64,000 nt of DNA from Sweltsa coloradensis (taxonomy: Eukaryota; Arthropoda; Insecta; Plecoptera; Chloroperlidae). This document shows positions 45,340 through 57,830 of this stretch, piece after piece (the first letter of the stretch is position 1; each line of letters begins with the position of its first letter). The stretch covers positions 78,282 through 142,281 of the forward strand of contig JAMZAV010003098.1 in the NCBI GenBank assembly GCA_024449915.1, read 5' to 3'. The position numbers and the translations under genes were made by a program. Under the pieces are notes generated by a model. The model was given only the letters and a program-made list of their open reading frames with translations. It had not been told where the DNA came from and did not search any database.

Positions 45340-46127
45340 TAGTGCTCGGGAGACAAAAAATCCATGACTTGCCCTGGATTTGAACCAGGACCCAAAATGT
45401 GTATTAGAAAGAGCACATCAATCTTGCCTAGGGCGGGGCAAAAAAATCGATCATTTCGATGCGATATTGATAAGTGGAAATATTTTCGATATCGATATTT
45501 GGCTTCATATCGAAATATCAAAGTTTACACAAAAAAAGCAAAATTTCTTAATTTTGGTGGCGGTGCCGGGTAGGTTGTTGAAATTAAATTTCCCTTTCTG
45601 GTGCATATGGTGGAGGTGCCGGATCATAAAACGCGATTGTGAGATCGTAAAAATAATGGCTGCGCCGCACTTAAATCTGACATTGACGCCCTGCCAAATA
45701 ACCTGAGCGGGCCAGAGAAGGAAGCACATATTTACTGGATAGCCAGGAAGAAAAATTATTGAAAAATCAAGCTTTTGGCATAGGGGGGAAAAAATGGTAA
45801 TACCTTATCTACCCTATTTGGCAACAAATTATGAAAAATAGACTTACTTTTTTAATAATTTTAGATTTTTGATTTAGACTTTTTTTTTACAAATTGCATT
45901 TCGATATGTCGATATCATATCAAATTTTTTTTGTGATATCGATAATTGAATGATAGGTATGTCACTCATAGCCTAGCACTAATCTTGCCTTATATTCTTG
46001 TTTGAAATACTACTATACTATTATTAATACAAGGCAACCTCTGGCATATTATCCGTTCATAATGACAATACTAAGATCAATTAAATGTGAATTTGAATGT
46101 TTTTATTTGTTGAAACCTGTGTTGCAG
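45340..46127. repeat. Intron 4, distal part with unclassified repeats
   Basis: 45340-45405 is a tRNA-related SINE piece (- strand, GGTTCAAATCC). 45430-45960 is rich in TATCGATATCG words at both ends, like a hAT-type element with eroded ends. Inside it, GGTGGAGGTGCCGG occurs at 45609 (variant at 45558), as it does twice at 24556-24620. The acceptor TGTTGCAG closes the intron. Confidence 0.45.
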
Positions 46128-46320
46128 AAATGAAATGCTTGGACTCGAATGACGAGCTGACGCCCCTGGGCCGCATCTTAGCGAAGCTGCCTATTGAGCC
46201 TCGACTAGGCAAGATGATGGTGCTAGGAACCATGTTCTTCTGTGGAGACGCACTAGCCACGATGGCAGCCAACAGCTCCACCTTCCCAGAGGTGTTCGTC
46301 ACTGGCACTGACCAGCGAAG
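46128..46320 (+). CDS. DHX9: DHX9/MLE-like RNA helicase, exon E (ratchet/HA2)
   Basis: Starts with AA, completing the Glu codon of exon [53 protein letters not shown], ending DQRR with two bases over before GTGCGT. This is the start of the helicase-associated (HA2/ratchet) domain. The wording is closest in memory to insect MLE (SSTF.EVF) and also fits DHX9. No stop or indel. The next exon, expected to begin with the (L)...KCSDHVA block, was not found in the remaining 17.7 kb. Confidence 0.95.
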
Positions 46321-47519
46321 GTGCGTACATATACAGTAGTACTAGGCCAAAGTCTAGGAGACCTCATGATGCATTTTTTTTTTTAAATATATATTTTATG
46401 GCCAGTTGCCACAGAATAAGTTTCGATTTTTCTACAGTAAAAACTTTGATTGTACAAATTTAACTAGAGGCAACAAAAATTTGAAAATTCAAGGAATTCG
46501 TTAAATCAAAAACGTTCAAAATTGCCACCTACTATACCAACAAAAGTGACAACATCAACTTGAGTACTTCAAACTACTCTTAGGTAGCGCCTATGCTGGA
46601 TTAATCGTCTCGATTAGCCAAAGTGCATAAATATGAGACGTTAAGCAATATTCAATCAATCAATCAATGAACATGGAAGGCTGCAGGAAGTGAGCTTGTT
46701 TGCTCATTGGTGGCGTTGGATGGAAAGACATTGTCAAATCGGTAGGGATGGACCAACCTTGATTTCCGAGTTTCGAACCAAACTCGAACCTGTGTACCTA
46801 CCAAAAAAGTTCCGAATTTCGAACTCGAACCGAACTCTTACAAATTTGTTTGAAAAGTGAAAACAAGTAGCCCTTAGCCCACAAATTGGTGGGAATGGAG
46901 AACTGTTACTACTTTAAAGATTAAATTGTAAATTAAAATGCCATATTAACATAATATAATATGTTAATTATGTTAAGCATATTATGGGTCATTCCATATC
47001 AAATCAACACAGTAAAGTACAAAAATTGACCTCACCCCCTCTGATTTTGAAAAAAATCGGCACATCTACTCTTACGGTTTTTTAAATTTGGACGCACCGA
47101 CCAATTACCAAACAATTCCAAAATCTATACCGTTCAACATAGAAAGCTAATTTAAAAAAAAATAAAGGTCTTTGAGAAGCCATCTCAAAAAAGTCTAGTT
47201 GCATACTCTTGTAAACATATGGTTCCAAGATAAGAGCAATTCTATTTTTCAAATTTGAATTCCCCAAAAAGTTTTTTTTTTTTAATTTTGCACAAAAAGG
47301 TATTGATGTTTTGTACATGTTCAACCAAAATTATAGTGGGCACTCTATAATTTTAGGATCTATCATTTTATCATTGTAGTAATATGCATAATATGTGAAC
47401 GTACAGTGTTTTTCTAGCTTCAAGAAAAAGCATTATTCTATTGACTATGCCAATAAGCAGCACACAATAATTTAATATCTAGGGCATATTCATTTTTCAT
47501 TTATATTTTCATGTAGGTA
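46321..47519. other. Sequence after the last helicase exon
   Basis: No gene. At 46590-46670 a stretch GAGACGTTAAGCAATATTC then (AATC)n looks like a SINE/LINE tail. TAGGGATGGACCAACC at 46743 with GAACTCGAACC repeats resembles a hAT-like left end. TGGGTCATTCCATATCAAAT at 46984 could be the end of the transposon whose gene relic follows. Confidence 0.4.
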
Positions 47520-48415
47520 GGAATTTCATGTAGGAGCTGAAGGCCACTTTACAACCTGGGGAAGTTTTAGTGGTTTGCAATTTTGCTGAAAATTACTCCT
47601 TTGTTCTGCAAGATGAAGCACAAGGATTCCATTGGAATAATTCTTCTGCGACAATCCATCCTTTTGTGGCATACTATGCAGAAGATGGCATTTTGAAGCC
47701 TGTGTGCTTTGTAATAACTTCAGAATGCCTTCATCACAATACTGTTGCAGTTCAATTGTTTCTGCGGAAGATGATTGGCTTTCTCACTGAAAAGTTTGGG
47801 CAAGTGCCCAAGTTGATTCAGTACTTCTCAGATGGTGCCGCTGCACAATTCAAAAATAGGAAAAACTTTATCAATTTGTGTTACCATAAAGAAGACTTTG
47901 GTGGAGTTGAAGCTACTATTTGGCATTTTTTGGCAACATCCCACGGAAAAGGAGCATGTGACGGCGTCGGAGGAACAATGAAGAGGTTGGCTGCTTGAGC
48001 TAGTCTTCAACGGCCATATGAGCCATATGATAATAAATAATAAATAAAAAAATTAATAGTCCCAGATCATGACACCAAGGCAACTTTTCGATTGGGCTGC
48101 AGGAAACATTGAAGCTGTTTCTTTTGCTTATTTCACCAATAAGGAGCATGCTGAGGAAAAAAGTTACTAGAAGATCTTTTTTCTATGTCTCGATCAATTG
48201 CTGACATCCAGAAACTTCACTACATGGAGCCAATTTCCAAAACCAAGGTTTTAACAAAAGTTCATTCTTCATCATTGTTTATCTAAGGAAGAAACTGTTT
48301 GTGCTGTTGAAGATCAGGTGGAATTTGAAGACATTATGGGTTTTGTTACTTGTGCATACAATGGATTTTGGTATCCAGCTTGTTTGTGTTCAGTTGGTTT
48401 GTTTTTGATAATGGC
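47520..48415 (+). pseudogene. Decayed transposase-like gene (RNase H-fold type, unassigned)
   Basis: The longest frame, 47570-47998, reads from VVCNFAENYSFVLQDEAQGF through HPFVAYY and IQYFSDGAAAQFKNRKNF to WHFLATSHGKGACDGVGG; the family continues into KRLAARASLQRP-like sequence. After a stop at 47998 and several frame changes, matching pieces follow: TPRQLFDWAAGNIEAVSFAY, SRSIADIQKLHYM, and VEFEDIMGFVTCAYNGFWYP. The D of FSDG and the H/D of ATSHGKGACDG look like acidic/His catalytic positions. I know this motif set from uncharacterised multi-copy invertebrate proteins and treat it as transposon-derived; the superfamily is not certain. The downstream side abuts LINE sequence at about 48380-48423. 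Confidence 0.65.
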
Positions 48416-48423
48416 AGGTAGCA

Positions 48424-49246
48424 CAGGGCTGCCACTGACATTTTTAGAAAATCCTGTTGAGGGACGTTAAAAATCCGCAAAAATCCGTGAAAAGTCTAAA
48501 AACGTTCATTTCATTGATCAAACTATGAAAATGGCTAAATGTTATGTTTATATTTGTAACCATCATAACCTGAAAGTTGCCAAGGGTCTAGGCCTATGCA
48601 CAGACGGGAATAAATGAGCCAGAAACGCCCGTGGTTGCTTTAATTAAGATTGCATAAAACTGTAAAATGTTACTTATTTACAGAAAATCTGTTTTAAATC
48701 TGACCTGGTTAAAAAATTCTTAGGCCTAGGGCCTAGCCGCCTACCTAGGCCTAGGCCCCTAGGAATGTTGCATCACAATTTTGACCTAGGCCCATTGTGT
48801 TGTGTTCATTAATAACATTACAGTCTTGCAGAACTTGTTAATAACATTTTAATCATATACTTATTCTATTTTTCACGTTTATGATCACATAATCCGAACT
48901 TTATAAACAAAAACGAAAGAAAACAATTTTGTAGGCTCCAATCTCCATTGTTTGCTCTTGGCTCCTCCCACTCCCAAAAGCAACTGTTCTGGCGGAAGAA
49001 GTTCCTACAATGCCTAGGAGGACACGGCTCCGCCCTTGCTCCGCCCCCTATCGAAAGTCGAATCGTTTATCGCCCCGCCTTCAATGTTTACAATCGAAAT
49101 TAGCCCGCGCAGATTCAAATATACGAAAATAAGCATAGAAAATGCAATTTACGAAATATCCGTGAATAAGACTAAAAATCCGTTTATCCGTTTTGCACCC
49201 TAAATATCCGTAAAAACGGATAAAATCCGTTAAAACGGCAGCCCTG
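48424..49246. mobile_element. hAT-like family X, copy 3, exact 8-bp TSD
   Basis: CAGGGCTGCCACTGACATTT to TTAAAACGGCAGCCCTG with AGGTAGCA on both sides (48416-48423 and 49247-49254). It lies inside the LINE tail: joined across it, the LINE reads LP then AIIKNKPTE on the - strand. Best-preserved member of the family, 823 bp, no ORF. Confidence 0.92.
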
Positions 49247-49905
49247 AGGTAGCATATTAAAAAGGATTATTCCTGCATATGTGGGGCTTTTCTCATATAT
49301 AGCCAGCCTATGGGATGTCACAAATATATCATTTTTCCTCCTAGTATAAGTATTGTAATTATGAACATTGATGTTTTTTTTAAATTTTTTTATATCTTCC
49401 CTATGATTAATTAAAAATAATATTACTTTGTAAATATAGAGGCATGCAAGAGTAAGAATATTCATTATTCAATGTTTTGAAATGGCCCCACATGTATCCC
49501 CTTTCTTAATTTTATCTATTATTCTTAAAGCTTTTTTTTGCATGACAAAGATCTTATGAAAATTGTTTTTTGATGTATTACCCCACGCTATTAACCCATA
49601 GCTCAAATGTGACTCAATCAGAGCATAGTACACTATTAACAGCAAACATCTATCTGCATATATTTTCATTTTACGTAAGACATATATATTAGAGCTTAGT
49701 TTATTTGCTACATAATCAGTGTGGATGTCCCACGATAAGCACTTGTCAATATACAGTCCTAAGAACTTTGCTGTGTCTATTTGTTCAATAGGAAGGTCTT
49801 CATCACATAACCTGATACAAATATTTTGATCTTCCATATTTTTCCTTGGGAATATTATACATTTAGTTTTCTTATTATTCATTATTAGGTTATTTGGTTG
49901 CAGCC
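49247..49905 (-). mobile_element. LINE reverse transcriptase C-terminus (CR1/Jockey-like)
   Basis: - strand 49882-49469: NNKKTKCIIFPRKN, AKFLGLYIDKCLSWDIHTDY, SSNIYVLRKMKIYADRCLL, YYALIESHLSYGLIAWGN, VMQKKALRIID. This is the standard order of the reverse transcriptase thumb/C-terminal region. 49465-49184 continues with NILTLACLYIYK, RRKNDIFVTSHRLAIYEKSP and YAGIILFNMLP after one frame change. The FADD catalytic block is missing (5'-truncated near 49905). Interrupted by family X copy 3. Confidence 0.85.
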
Positions 49906-50607
49906 ACTTTTTTATTTATTTTTTATTCGTGATACACGATAGTCGAACTCCTTCTGACGTGAAACTCGTTATGATTGGCCGGCTGAACTTTGCGAGATCC
50001 AATTGGAGCTAGTCATACGTCACATGCGAGTGTTGATTGGCTGTTTTGTGAAAAAATTCGCGTCTACCAAGTATCATCACTTTTGTGTCCGGGATGTATA
50101 TGTTGTTGACAACAAAAATGGCCACGATTCACGAGGCGAGAGCAGAGGAGCTAGATGATGCGTAAAAATATGCGGCAGACTAGGCTTGGGCGTAATTTCT
50201 TCATTAAAGCATAGGCCTAGCATAAAATACAATTTCAAGATATTCATGAGATGGAACACTTGTCACAATGCAGGTAAACATTCAAACAACACACGGCGTG
50301 ACAGTATCAGTGACAACAGGTACTGGGCCTAGGGTCTAGGCTAGCCTAGCCTAGTAGTTGACAGAATTTCTTCTGGCCAAGATTAGGCCTAGTATATTTT
50401 ACCGATCTTGGGCCCTAGCTAGGCTTACAACCTCACATCGCCATATCAAAATGTACCATCACTGTACAATAGGCCACGATCTAGCCTATGGCATCCTCCA
50501 AAACCAAGGTTAGTTGTAGGCCTAGCCTAGGCCCTAGGTTTCCATAACCTAAAATATTTGACCCAGGAGATAAGCCTGGGCCTAGGCTTTAAAACTGAAG
50601 AATTTGT
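49906..50607. other. Spacer with TAGGCC-rich DNA
   Basis: No supported gene. 49960-50110 is a less AT-rich segment with two ATTGGCYG words; 50320-50590 is dense in CCTAGGCCTA words. Confidence 0.35.
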
Positions 50608-50669
50608 TTGATAGGCATAGGCGCCGACTTCTTAAAATCTCAGGGGGGGCTCAAATATATTCGTTGAAT

Positions 50670-50920
50670 AAAGAACTGAGGACATAAAGTTTGGTTTTGA
50701 TTAAAGCCTTTTTGGCCCCATGGCAATCCAAAGTCAGTTAAACTACCCTAGTGCCTAATTACCACCCCATTTATTAAAGATGGTGTTTTATAAGAGCGAA
50801 AATTTTCCGATCAATCTAATCCTAATTGCAGCATTATTCTGCTTATTTGGAAGTTTTGATTTTCCCCACTTTGGATATATAACCATGAGGCTCAAAATAA
50901 CTGCTCAATTTTTTTCTATT
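50670..50920. repeat. ~140-bp repeat family, isolated units
   Basis: Words AAAGATGGTGTTTTATAAGAG, GCGAAAATTTTCCGATC and TTTTCCCCACTTTGGATATA match the unit of the arrays at 56990-57830 and 59190-59870. Confidence 0.6.
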
Positions 50921-51499
50921 GTTCTAGTCCAAACATATATTATTTTATTGTGTATATACCACAATTATTTTTAAAACCTATTGGGCACCAAATCGACATG
51001 TAGATCGCAGCACTGGCGGCGCGCTACGTCACAACATGGCTGGCGTAATTGTGATTCCGGGCTGGAGCGTATATGGCACTAACGTGTTTTAGTCGCGCCG
51101 GTTATGACAATTCGGGGATTATTTCCGATCTGTTCACTAACATTTACCTTTCTCGCACACGCATTAAATAAGATGTATATTTTCATCTACGGTTTGCATT
51201 TGTTACGCTCTTATACAACCACAAGTAGGCGTAATTGCGTAGGTAGGCCAACTATAGCCAAAATTGAACCTTCCTTTTCCTATATTTCTGAATGGGATGG
51301 GGATGAAATGTAAAATATTATATAATAATATCATAATAGTTGGGTATATTATTATGTTTGAGCGTAAGAATATTCAGAAAATAATTCAAAAGCAGATTAT
51401 TATTTATTATTTAATTACTACTATAAGTAAAGTTGCCAGCCAAAATTGGTATTGGTCCAAGGAATTATTACCAAATTTGAATTTAGAATGTTAAATTTA

Positions 51500-52565
51500 A
51501 ATGTTAGTTCAAACACCATTTGGTAGAACTACTTGGTTTGAAATAAACGGTGGGCTACGGCAAGGTAGTGTGATGTCACCTACATTATTTACCGTTGTTA
51601 TGGATAACATACTGCGTAAAGTTGAACCCACAGAAAGTGAAACATCTAAAACTATGATATTTGCAGATGATATAGTGAGATGGGGAGATACCATTGAAGA
51701 AGTACAGAAGAGCGTAGATAGATGGAATGAGGAAACACTGAAGTTTAACATGAAAATAAGCATTGAAAAGAGTGAAACATTAATAGTAACGAAGAAAAGT
51801 AAACAAAATCAAAAGAAGATAATACTACGGGGTGAAGAGCTGGCCATTGCAGAAGCATTTAAATACCTCGGAAGTATACTAACAAAGGACGCAAAAATAG
51901 ATGCTGAAATATCAAGGAGAATTATATTAGCAGACAAATTTTACCAAAGTGTACGTAAACTATTATGGAAAGAAGAAATATCATCCAGGTGCAAGATGTT
52001 ATTGTACAAAATGTATTTCCTCCCAATAATATCATATGCATCCGTGACATGGACAATAGGAGGAAAGGAAGACAGCAGATTACAAGCAGCAGAGATGAAA
52101 TTTTTAAGAAGTTCTGTAGCCTTAACAAAAATAGACAAGGTACGGAGCAAAACAATAAGAAACAAACTAGGAGTGGAAAGTTTACGAAATAAAATAGGAA
52201 AAGAGAGACTCAGGTGGTATGGACATGTAAGAAGAATGAAGCAAGACAGAATCCCAAGACGAGAATTTGAACGTACATGTGGGGGAGTGCGAAGAGTTGG
52301 CCGGCCAAGAGATAGATGGCGGGACCAAATAAAATGGAACATTGAAGAAAGAGGAAAATCATGGGAAAGAATTAATGAAGAAAGACTCTGGGAGGATAGA
52401 AAGAAATGGAGAGAACTGGTAGAAATGCCTGTCATAGAAGACATCGAAGTAGATGAGGAGGTGTTGAGCCTGGCTAGCAAACACTGAAAGTCCACAGCCC
52501 GAGAAATTGGTGATACGTCACCCCCCGACCTGACTTATGTTGGAACCGGGTGTTTGATTATTATT
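51500..52565 (+). mobile_element. RTE-like LINE, 5'-truncated, 328-codon open frame
   Basis: The frame 51501-52487 is fully open. It contains reverse transcriptase blocks FEINGGLRQGSVMSPTLF, the catalytic MIFADDIV (FADD), FKYLGSIL, YKMYFLPIISYASVTW, then the RTE-type C-terminus GKERLRWYGHVRRM, RIPRREFE and VGRPRDRWRDQI. A 3' UTR of only ~65 bases ends in (TTA)n at 52558-52568, as usual for RTE. The first reverse transcriptase motifs and the AP endonuclease are missing, so it is 5'-truncated, but the lack of stops suggests a recent copy. The relic at 32935-33235 is a relative. Confidence 0.88.
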
Positions 52566-53199
52566 ATTAAATTTTTGAAGTGAAACGAGTCTGTTTGTTG
52601 TATCAAGAAATATTTTGCAACAAATTGATATAACACTGAACAGCAGGGCCTGGATTCTTCAAAATGCCTAACTAAGACGTGTCTTAACTAGGACACTTTA
52701 AGTCATTCTAGCTACTTAGGACACGGATCGGTATTCCTGAAAAATCTTAGCCCGTATTCTTCAAAGTGCCTAGCGCTAGGACACTCCTGAGACGTGCAAA
52801 AGATAGGTCAGCCCTGCGCGCGTCTTAGCGATGTCCTAGTGAGCAATGGCGGCGACTACAGAAGCTGTCTGTACCACCTCGAATGTAAAAGTCACAATTA
52901 AAAATGTTTGTGTCATCAGATTTTAATTAGAGTGGTATTTTTGGATGCAGAAACATTTGCAAATAAAAGTAAAACAAATCATGTAATGCAACATTTTGTT
53001 TTAACAATAAAGGTAATCTAACCTAAAATTTGACAGGTAGGACCGTTGGAGTATGCTCCCCTAGCCATACGCTTACGTTTCCTTTGCTTTTAAAACGTAG
53101 TTGTGGTAAGATTTACAATTATAAATCAATGCAAACGGTAGAGAACTAATCCGTACGTTATTCATATTGCTTATACGCCATAGAGACCTAAAAGGGCTA

Positions 53200-53740
53200 G
53201 GTCCTAGCTAGGCCTAGGGTAAGGGGCTAGGCTAGAGCATTATTGACTTGCAAGAGTTGCGACCTATGTAGGCTATAGGCCTGGGCCTAGTTCATCTACA
53301 ACCGTATTTTATTAGAGAAATATAGGTACATGAGGCCCTCACAGTCACAGTAAATCACTAATTGAAATGAAAATGCAGAGAGGCTATAGGCCAAGGCCTA
53401 GCTAGCCTATCCCCAGGGAGGGATCTAATCCAATCTGAAGGCCTAGGCCTAGGCTAGCCCCTAAGCTGTAACTTTAGGTAGGCCTAGCCTACTGTAGGCC
53501 CTACTTGTAGCCTACTGGCTATATAGGCCTACATAGGTTTGCTAATAGGCCTCTGGGCTAGCTAAGCTAGGCCTAAATGTCGTCTTGGCCAACGCGGCTG
53601 GTACGATTGCCCTAGTCCCTAGGCCTAGGCCTATGACTTGGCTTATGGCTAACAACTGTCCGAACCTGGGCTGGGCTCTAGGCTTCACCTACAGCTATGT
53701 CTAGTCTTAGGCTTTAAAGTAGGCCTATGATGCCTACTTC
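53200..53740. repeat. Dense TAGGCCTA/CCTAGGC word cloud
   Basis: More than 25 overlapping AGGCCT/CCTAGG palindromic hexamers in ~540 bases with no tandem period. Similar but smaller clouds: 300-700, 6580-7090, 13080-13160, 50320-50590. Confidence 0.7.
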
Positions 53741-56700
53741 ATATAGAGTACATTTTATAAAACAAGTCTTAACTCATTAATTCATTACAAACCGCAAAGC
53801 GATCTTTCGTATATTGATCATTCGCGGCTGCTGCTAACCGAGTGACAAGATTAAGCATATTATTAATATGCTTGTTGTATCTCAGTGTAGGTATTTAGTT
53901 TCAATCAATTTAAGTCAGTAGGCCCTACTTCTATGACTATGAGCGGTGAAACCTACTGGCAGCAGTAGGCCCTAGGTAAACTGCATCCTTTTATTTATTT
54001 CTAACAATTGGTCTAGTAATTGTTTAATTTCATGAACAATTTTACATTCTGCCATATTTAGTGAATATGTAGTAGGTAAGGTAGATATAATAGCAGGATA
54101 ATTTAGTATAATCATAGAGCATCATCTCTATGTAAAAATAAAGATAATATTAAGATCGCACTCTTAATGTGGACAAGAAGAAAATTTTAACGGAAGTGAA
54201 GAGATTCATTGGGCAGTCTCTGGGACTGGAGCTGGGAGCTGGAGGGAGCCCAAAGGTCCAGCCACTGATCCTGCCATCCTGATCCAGATTAAACACATTA
54301 TTTTACCTTGTAAAATATTGTTCCTACATGACATATTTTAACATTTATAATTATAAGGGTTGCGTTCTCTGTAATATAGGCAGGTATATCTACATATTTG
54401 CTTAAAATTGAATAATTTGATTGGTTAGTAATAGTCAGCATGTTAAGATAAGCACATTTGTAGAGTCTAACCTTGTTTACCCAAAAATAACTAGGCCTAC
54501 CAAACAAACCAGCATGACTAGGCCTACAACAAAAATGAAACCCACTTCCAATGCAATTCCACACACTAATATTTTACAGTTTACACCATTCTGTGACAAA
54601 GACAGAATAAAATAGGGCTAAGCAAATTATTCTTAGTAAAATCATTGTCAACTACTTTGAAGTTAGTGGATATAGTAGGGCTAGTAAGCACTGTAAGCTA
54701 ACTACCGGTACTCTAAAGTTTAAATTTGTATTAAGAAAGTAAAATAAATTGTTTCCGCGTTGTATTTTTGAAACACTAGGGGCCTACTCATGGCATATTG
54801 TCATAAATACTTCAATGGGTTATTTTGAGTAGACTAGTGACACATGTCTAATAGCAATTTCCTTTTAACAAGATAGTACCAAGTACATACCGGTAGTACC
54901 ATCCTATGCTATCCACTGTAAAATTTGGTTAAAAAACTGAAATTTTTGATTAAATTATTGGTGATGTGTTTGTCTACGGATTGGGACTAAATATAATTAA
55001 TAAATGAGTACCTATGCATACCTACATGTTTTCATGCATTTACATCAATTTTTGTTTTACTTAAGCCTTCTTTGACAGAATTTGGAAAAGGATCATTGAA
55101 AAAAATTAGTATACAAATTACATTTTTTTTTTTTTAAATATTGTAAGAAAATGTTCCTGATGGTAGCTAGTTGATACCCTGCAGTAGGCCCCTAAGTCTT
55201 CAAATAATTTCACCCTATAGGCCTACCCAATTTCCTTTTTGAAATTTTAATTACCTATATTGTTGTTTGCTACAGTAAATTAATTTTACTAAATCTGCAA
55301 AAATTTCAGAGGTAGTATGAGAAAATTAACAATGAAAGAACATTATTATTCAATATCAAATAGAGCCTACTAACCAACACATTAAAAATTTTACTTTACA
55401 ATTTTAATAATAGTAGTCTGCACATAATATAAAAATTAATAATGATGAATATCATAGTGAATATAAAACAATCTAAAACAAAATATAAAATTATGAATAT
55501 AAATGAATATCATCTCATATACCTAGTTAAGACAATATTGGCCTACTGTAAATTGCTACATGTCAATTAATGTTTGATGATAATTATTATGATTATAATG
55601 TTTGTAAATTGTAAAATATAATTTGAAAGTTAAAACCAGTTTACAAGTACATGCTCTACCTGTAGTAAACATTATTTATAAATTGTGTAGTCCCTAATGT
55701 TCAATGTGTTGCAGTTTGTGTAACCCACTATCCAAAACAAATTATACATCATGTCATATTAGGGGCTATTGACTAAACATTATGATTTCTGTTTCACTTA
55801 TGACACAAAGGTGTTCAAATGAATAGTCATTAATAGGGTCTGTATTAAGGTGAAAGGTGTAGAACTATTGGCAACATGCTGGTAAGTCACTGGTTAGTGC
55901 TGATTACTTCTAGTAAAATTTAAATTCAACATTAGGGTGGGGGTTGTAAAGAGACAGTAGGTTGATTGGACCATAACATACATGTAAGTACATTATTTCA
56001 ATGAGTAATTTGAATCATTATAATGTATAGAATAGAGCACGGGTGTCATATCAAATGACCCAGTAAAACTATTTTTTTTTTTTATTATTATTTTATTATT
56101 GTTCATACTCTTTGCTATTACTATCTACAATCTACCACATGACAAATTTATTATTGGTAACTCACTATTTAGTGCTGGCCATTACTAGTAACTAGTAAGT
56201 GTTGGTGATGGTGGAGTAAAAGTGGTTGTAGAAGGGACATTTGGGTAGGATCAAAACATTTTGAAATGTAATTTTGGTTTTGTTAATAAGTAATAATGTA
56301 GATGGTACAATCTAATACCCATTCCCATGTTAAGAGAAAATGTGAGAAAAAACTGATCATATCTTTGATACATTGATATTTTAATAATTTTAATAGTATT
56401 TTAAAGTTATTAAATTTGGTCAATCTATGCCCCCCAAATTAATGAAGGGGGAGGAGTTTTGCAAAAAATGGCAAAATGAATAAAAACAATTAATAGAATA
56501 TATTTGTTTATTCCTCATATTGTGTTGGTATAATTATTAGAAAAAAACATTTAGTCAATTTCGTTGATGTGCCTCGCCCCCCCCCCCCCCCCCCCCACCT
56601 CCGCCCCACACGTACACAATTAGGTGTGGTGGAGGTGGTTGGGAGGGGGGGAGTGATTGTGGAAATGACAGTAGGTTGATTGAACTAAAATATGTTTAAA

Positions 56701-56985
56701 AATAATTTAAATTTTAAATTTAAATAATCATAAAATTTATAGAGAATATCAGCCACACCACATTCCTATTTTAAGGAGTGGTTAAGGTGTTATTTTATTA
56801 GGGATGACATATCGCTTGCCTACTCGAGGGTATTCAACTATCATTATTATTTCCCACCATGTCAAATTTTATGCATGGTAACCGAAAATGCAATATTTTA
56901 TAGTATTAGTGTGGACTGTTAGGTACGGTACCAATTATTCTTTTGGTTGGCAAATATAACATTGTTTACACTTTAATGACTATCT
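53741..56985. other. AT-rich interior without genes
   Basis: No frame of note. A C-run of 20 or more lies at 56577-56597, and two related segments with GACAGTAGGTTGATTG occur at 55951 and 56668, about 0.7 kb apart. Low-complexity T-run near 56070. Confidence 0.4.
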
Positions 56986-56989
56986 TCAA

Positions 56990-57830
56990 ATAAACTGATT
57001 TTTACTTTTGGCTCCAGGGCTGTCGAAAGTATGAGAAAATTCTGAACAGGAACTTTTCCTTTCTCTCATAAAAACACCATTCCAAAGGAATCTGATAGTA
57101 ACTTTGGGGCGTGGGCTGTCAGGGGTGATTAAAATTTCCAAATTTTGAGGATTGGAAATATTTGGACTAGTACAAGCTGAATTTTCCACTCTTTCAAAAA
57201 AACACATTTTTTTAATTGGGCAGTAATTTTGATCCCTAGGGCTAACTAAAGTGGTAAAAGTAAAATTTACAGATAAGAGAATAGGCCTAATGGTGCAAGT
57301 TGGACTAGACTAATCTAGAAATGTTACGCTCTTTCACAAAAACACCATATTTAAATGATCGGATGGTAATTTTGGGCCCCCCAGAGTTATCCAAAGTTAG
57401 GTAAGTTTCCTTTCCCACTTTGGATAGCCCTGGGGCCAAAAGTTACTATCTTGAGTTTTTTAAAATTGTGTTTTGACGAAAGAGTGGAAAATTTTCTATT
57501 AGTGTAGTCCTAATTGCACCATTATTCAGGCAATCTGTATATTTTGACTTTCCGCACTTTGGTTACCCCTGTGACCCAAAATTATCCCCCGATTTTTTTA
57601 AAATTGTGTTTTTGTGTAAGAGCGGAAAATTCCCAATTTTCCCAGTCCCGTTTCACATCTATTTTCTGCTTATTCAAAAAATTGGATTTTTTTAATCTTT
57701 GGGCAGCCCTGCCGCTCAAAGTTACCATTTTATATTTTTAGGATGTTCTTTAAATGAAAGAGCGGAAAAATTTCCGATTTTTCTACCTAAGGTAAAATAG
57801 TATTACATTTTGCACTATTCTTCTGCTAAA
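56990..57830. repeat. Palindromic array of a ~140-bp repeat
   Basis: Left of about 57395, units are in reverse orientation (CTCTTTCACAAAAACACCAT at about 57328, related words at about 57189 and 57061). Right of it they are forward (GAAAGAGTGGAAAATTTTC at 57479, relatives at about 57617 and 57756). Spacing is 127-140 bp, so three units per arm, head to head. Each unit also carries (C)ACTTTGG..AGCCCTGGGGCCAAAAGTTAC-like words. Confidence 0.75.

Noticed and set aside
51941..52495. 184-codon - strand ORF
   Set aside because: Shadow frame antisense to the RTE reverse transcriptase.
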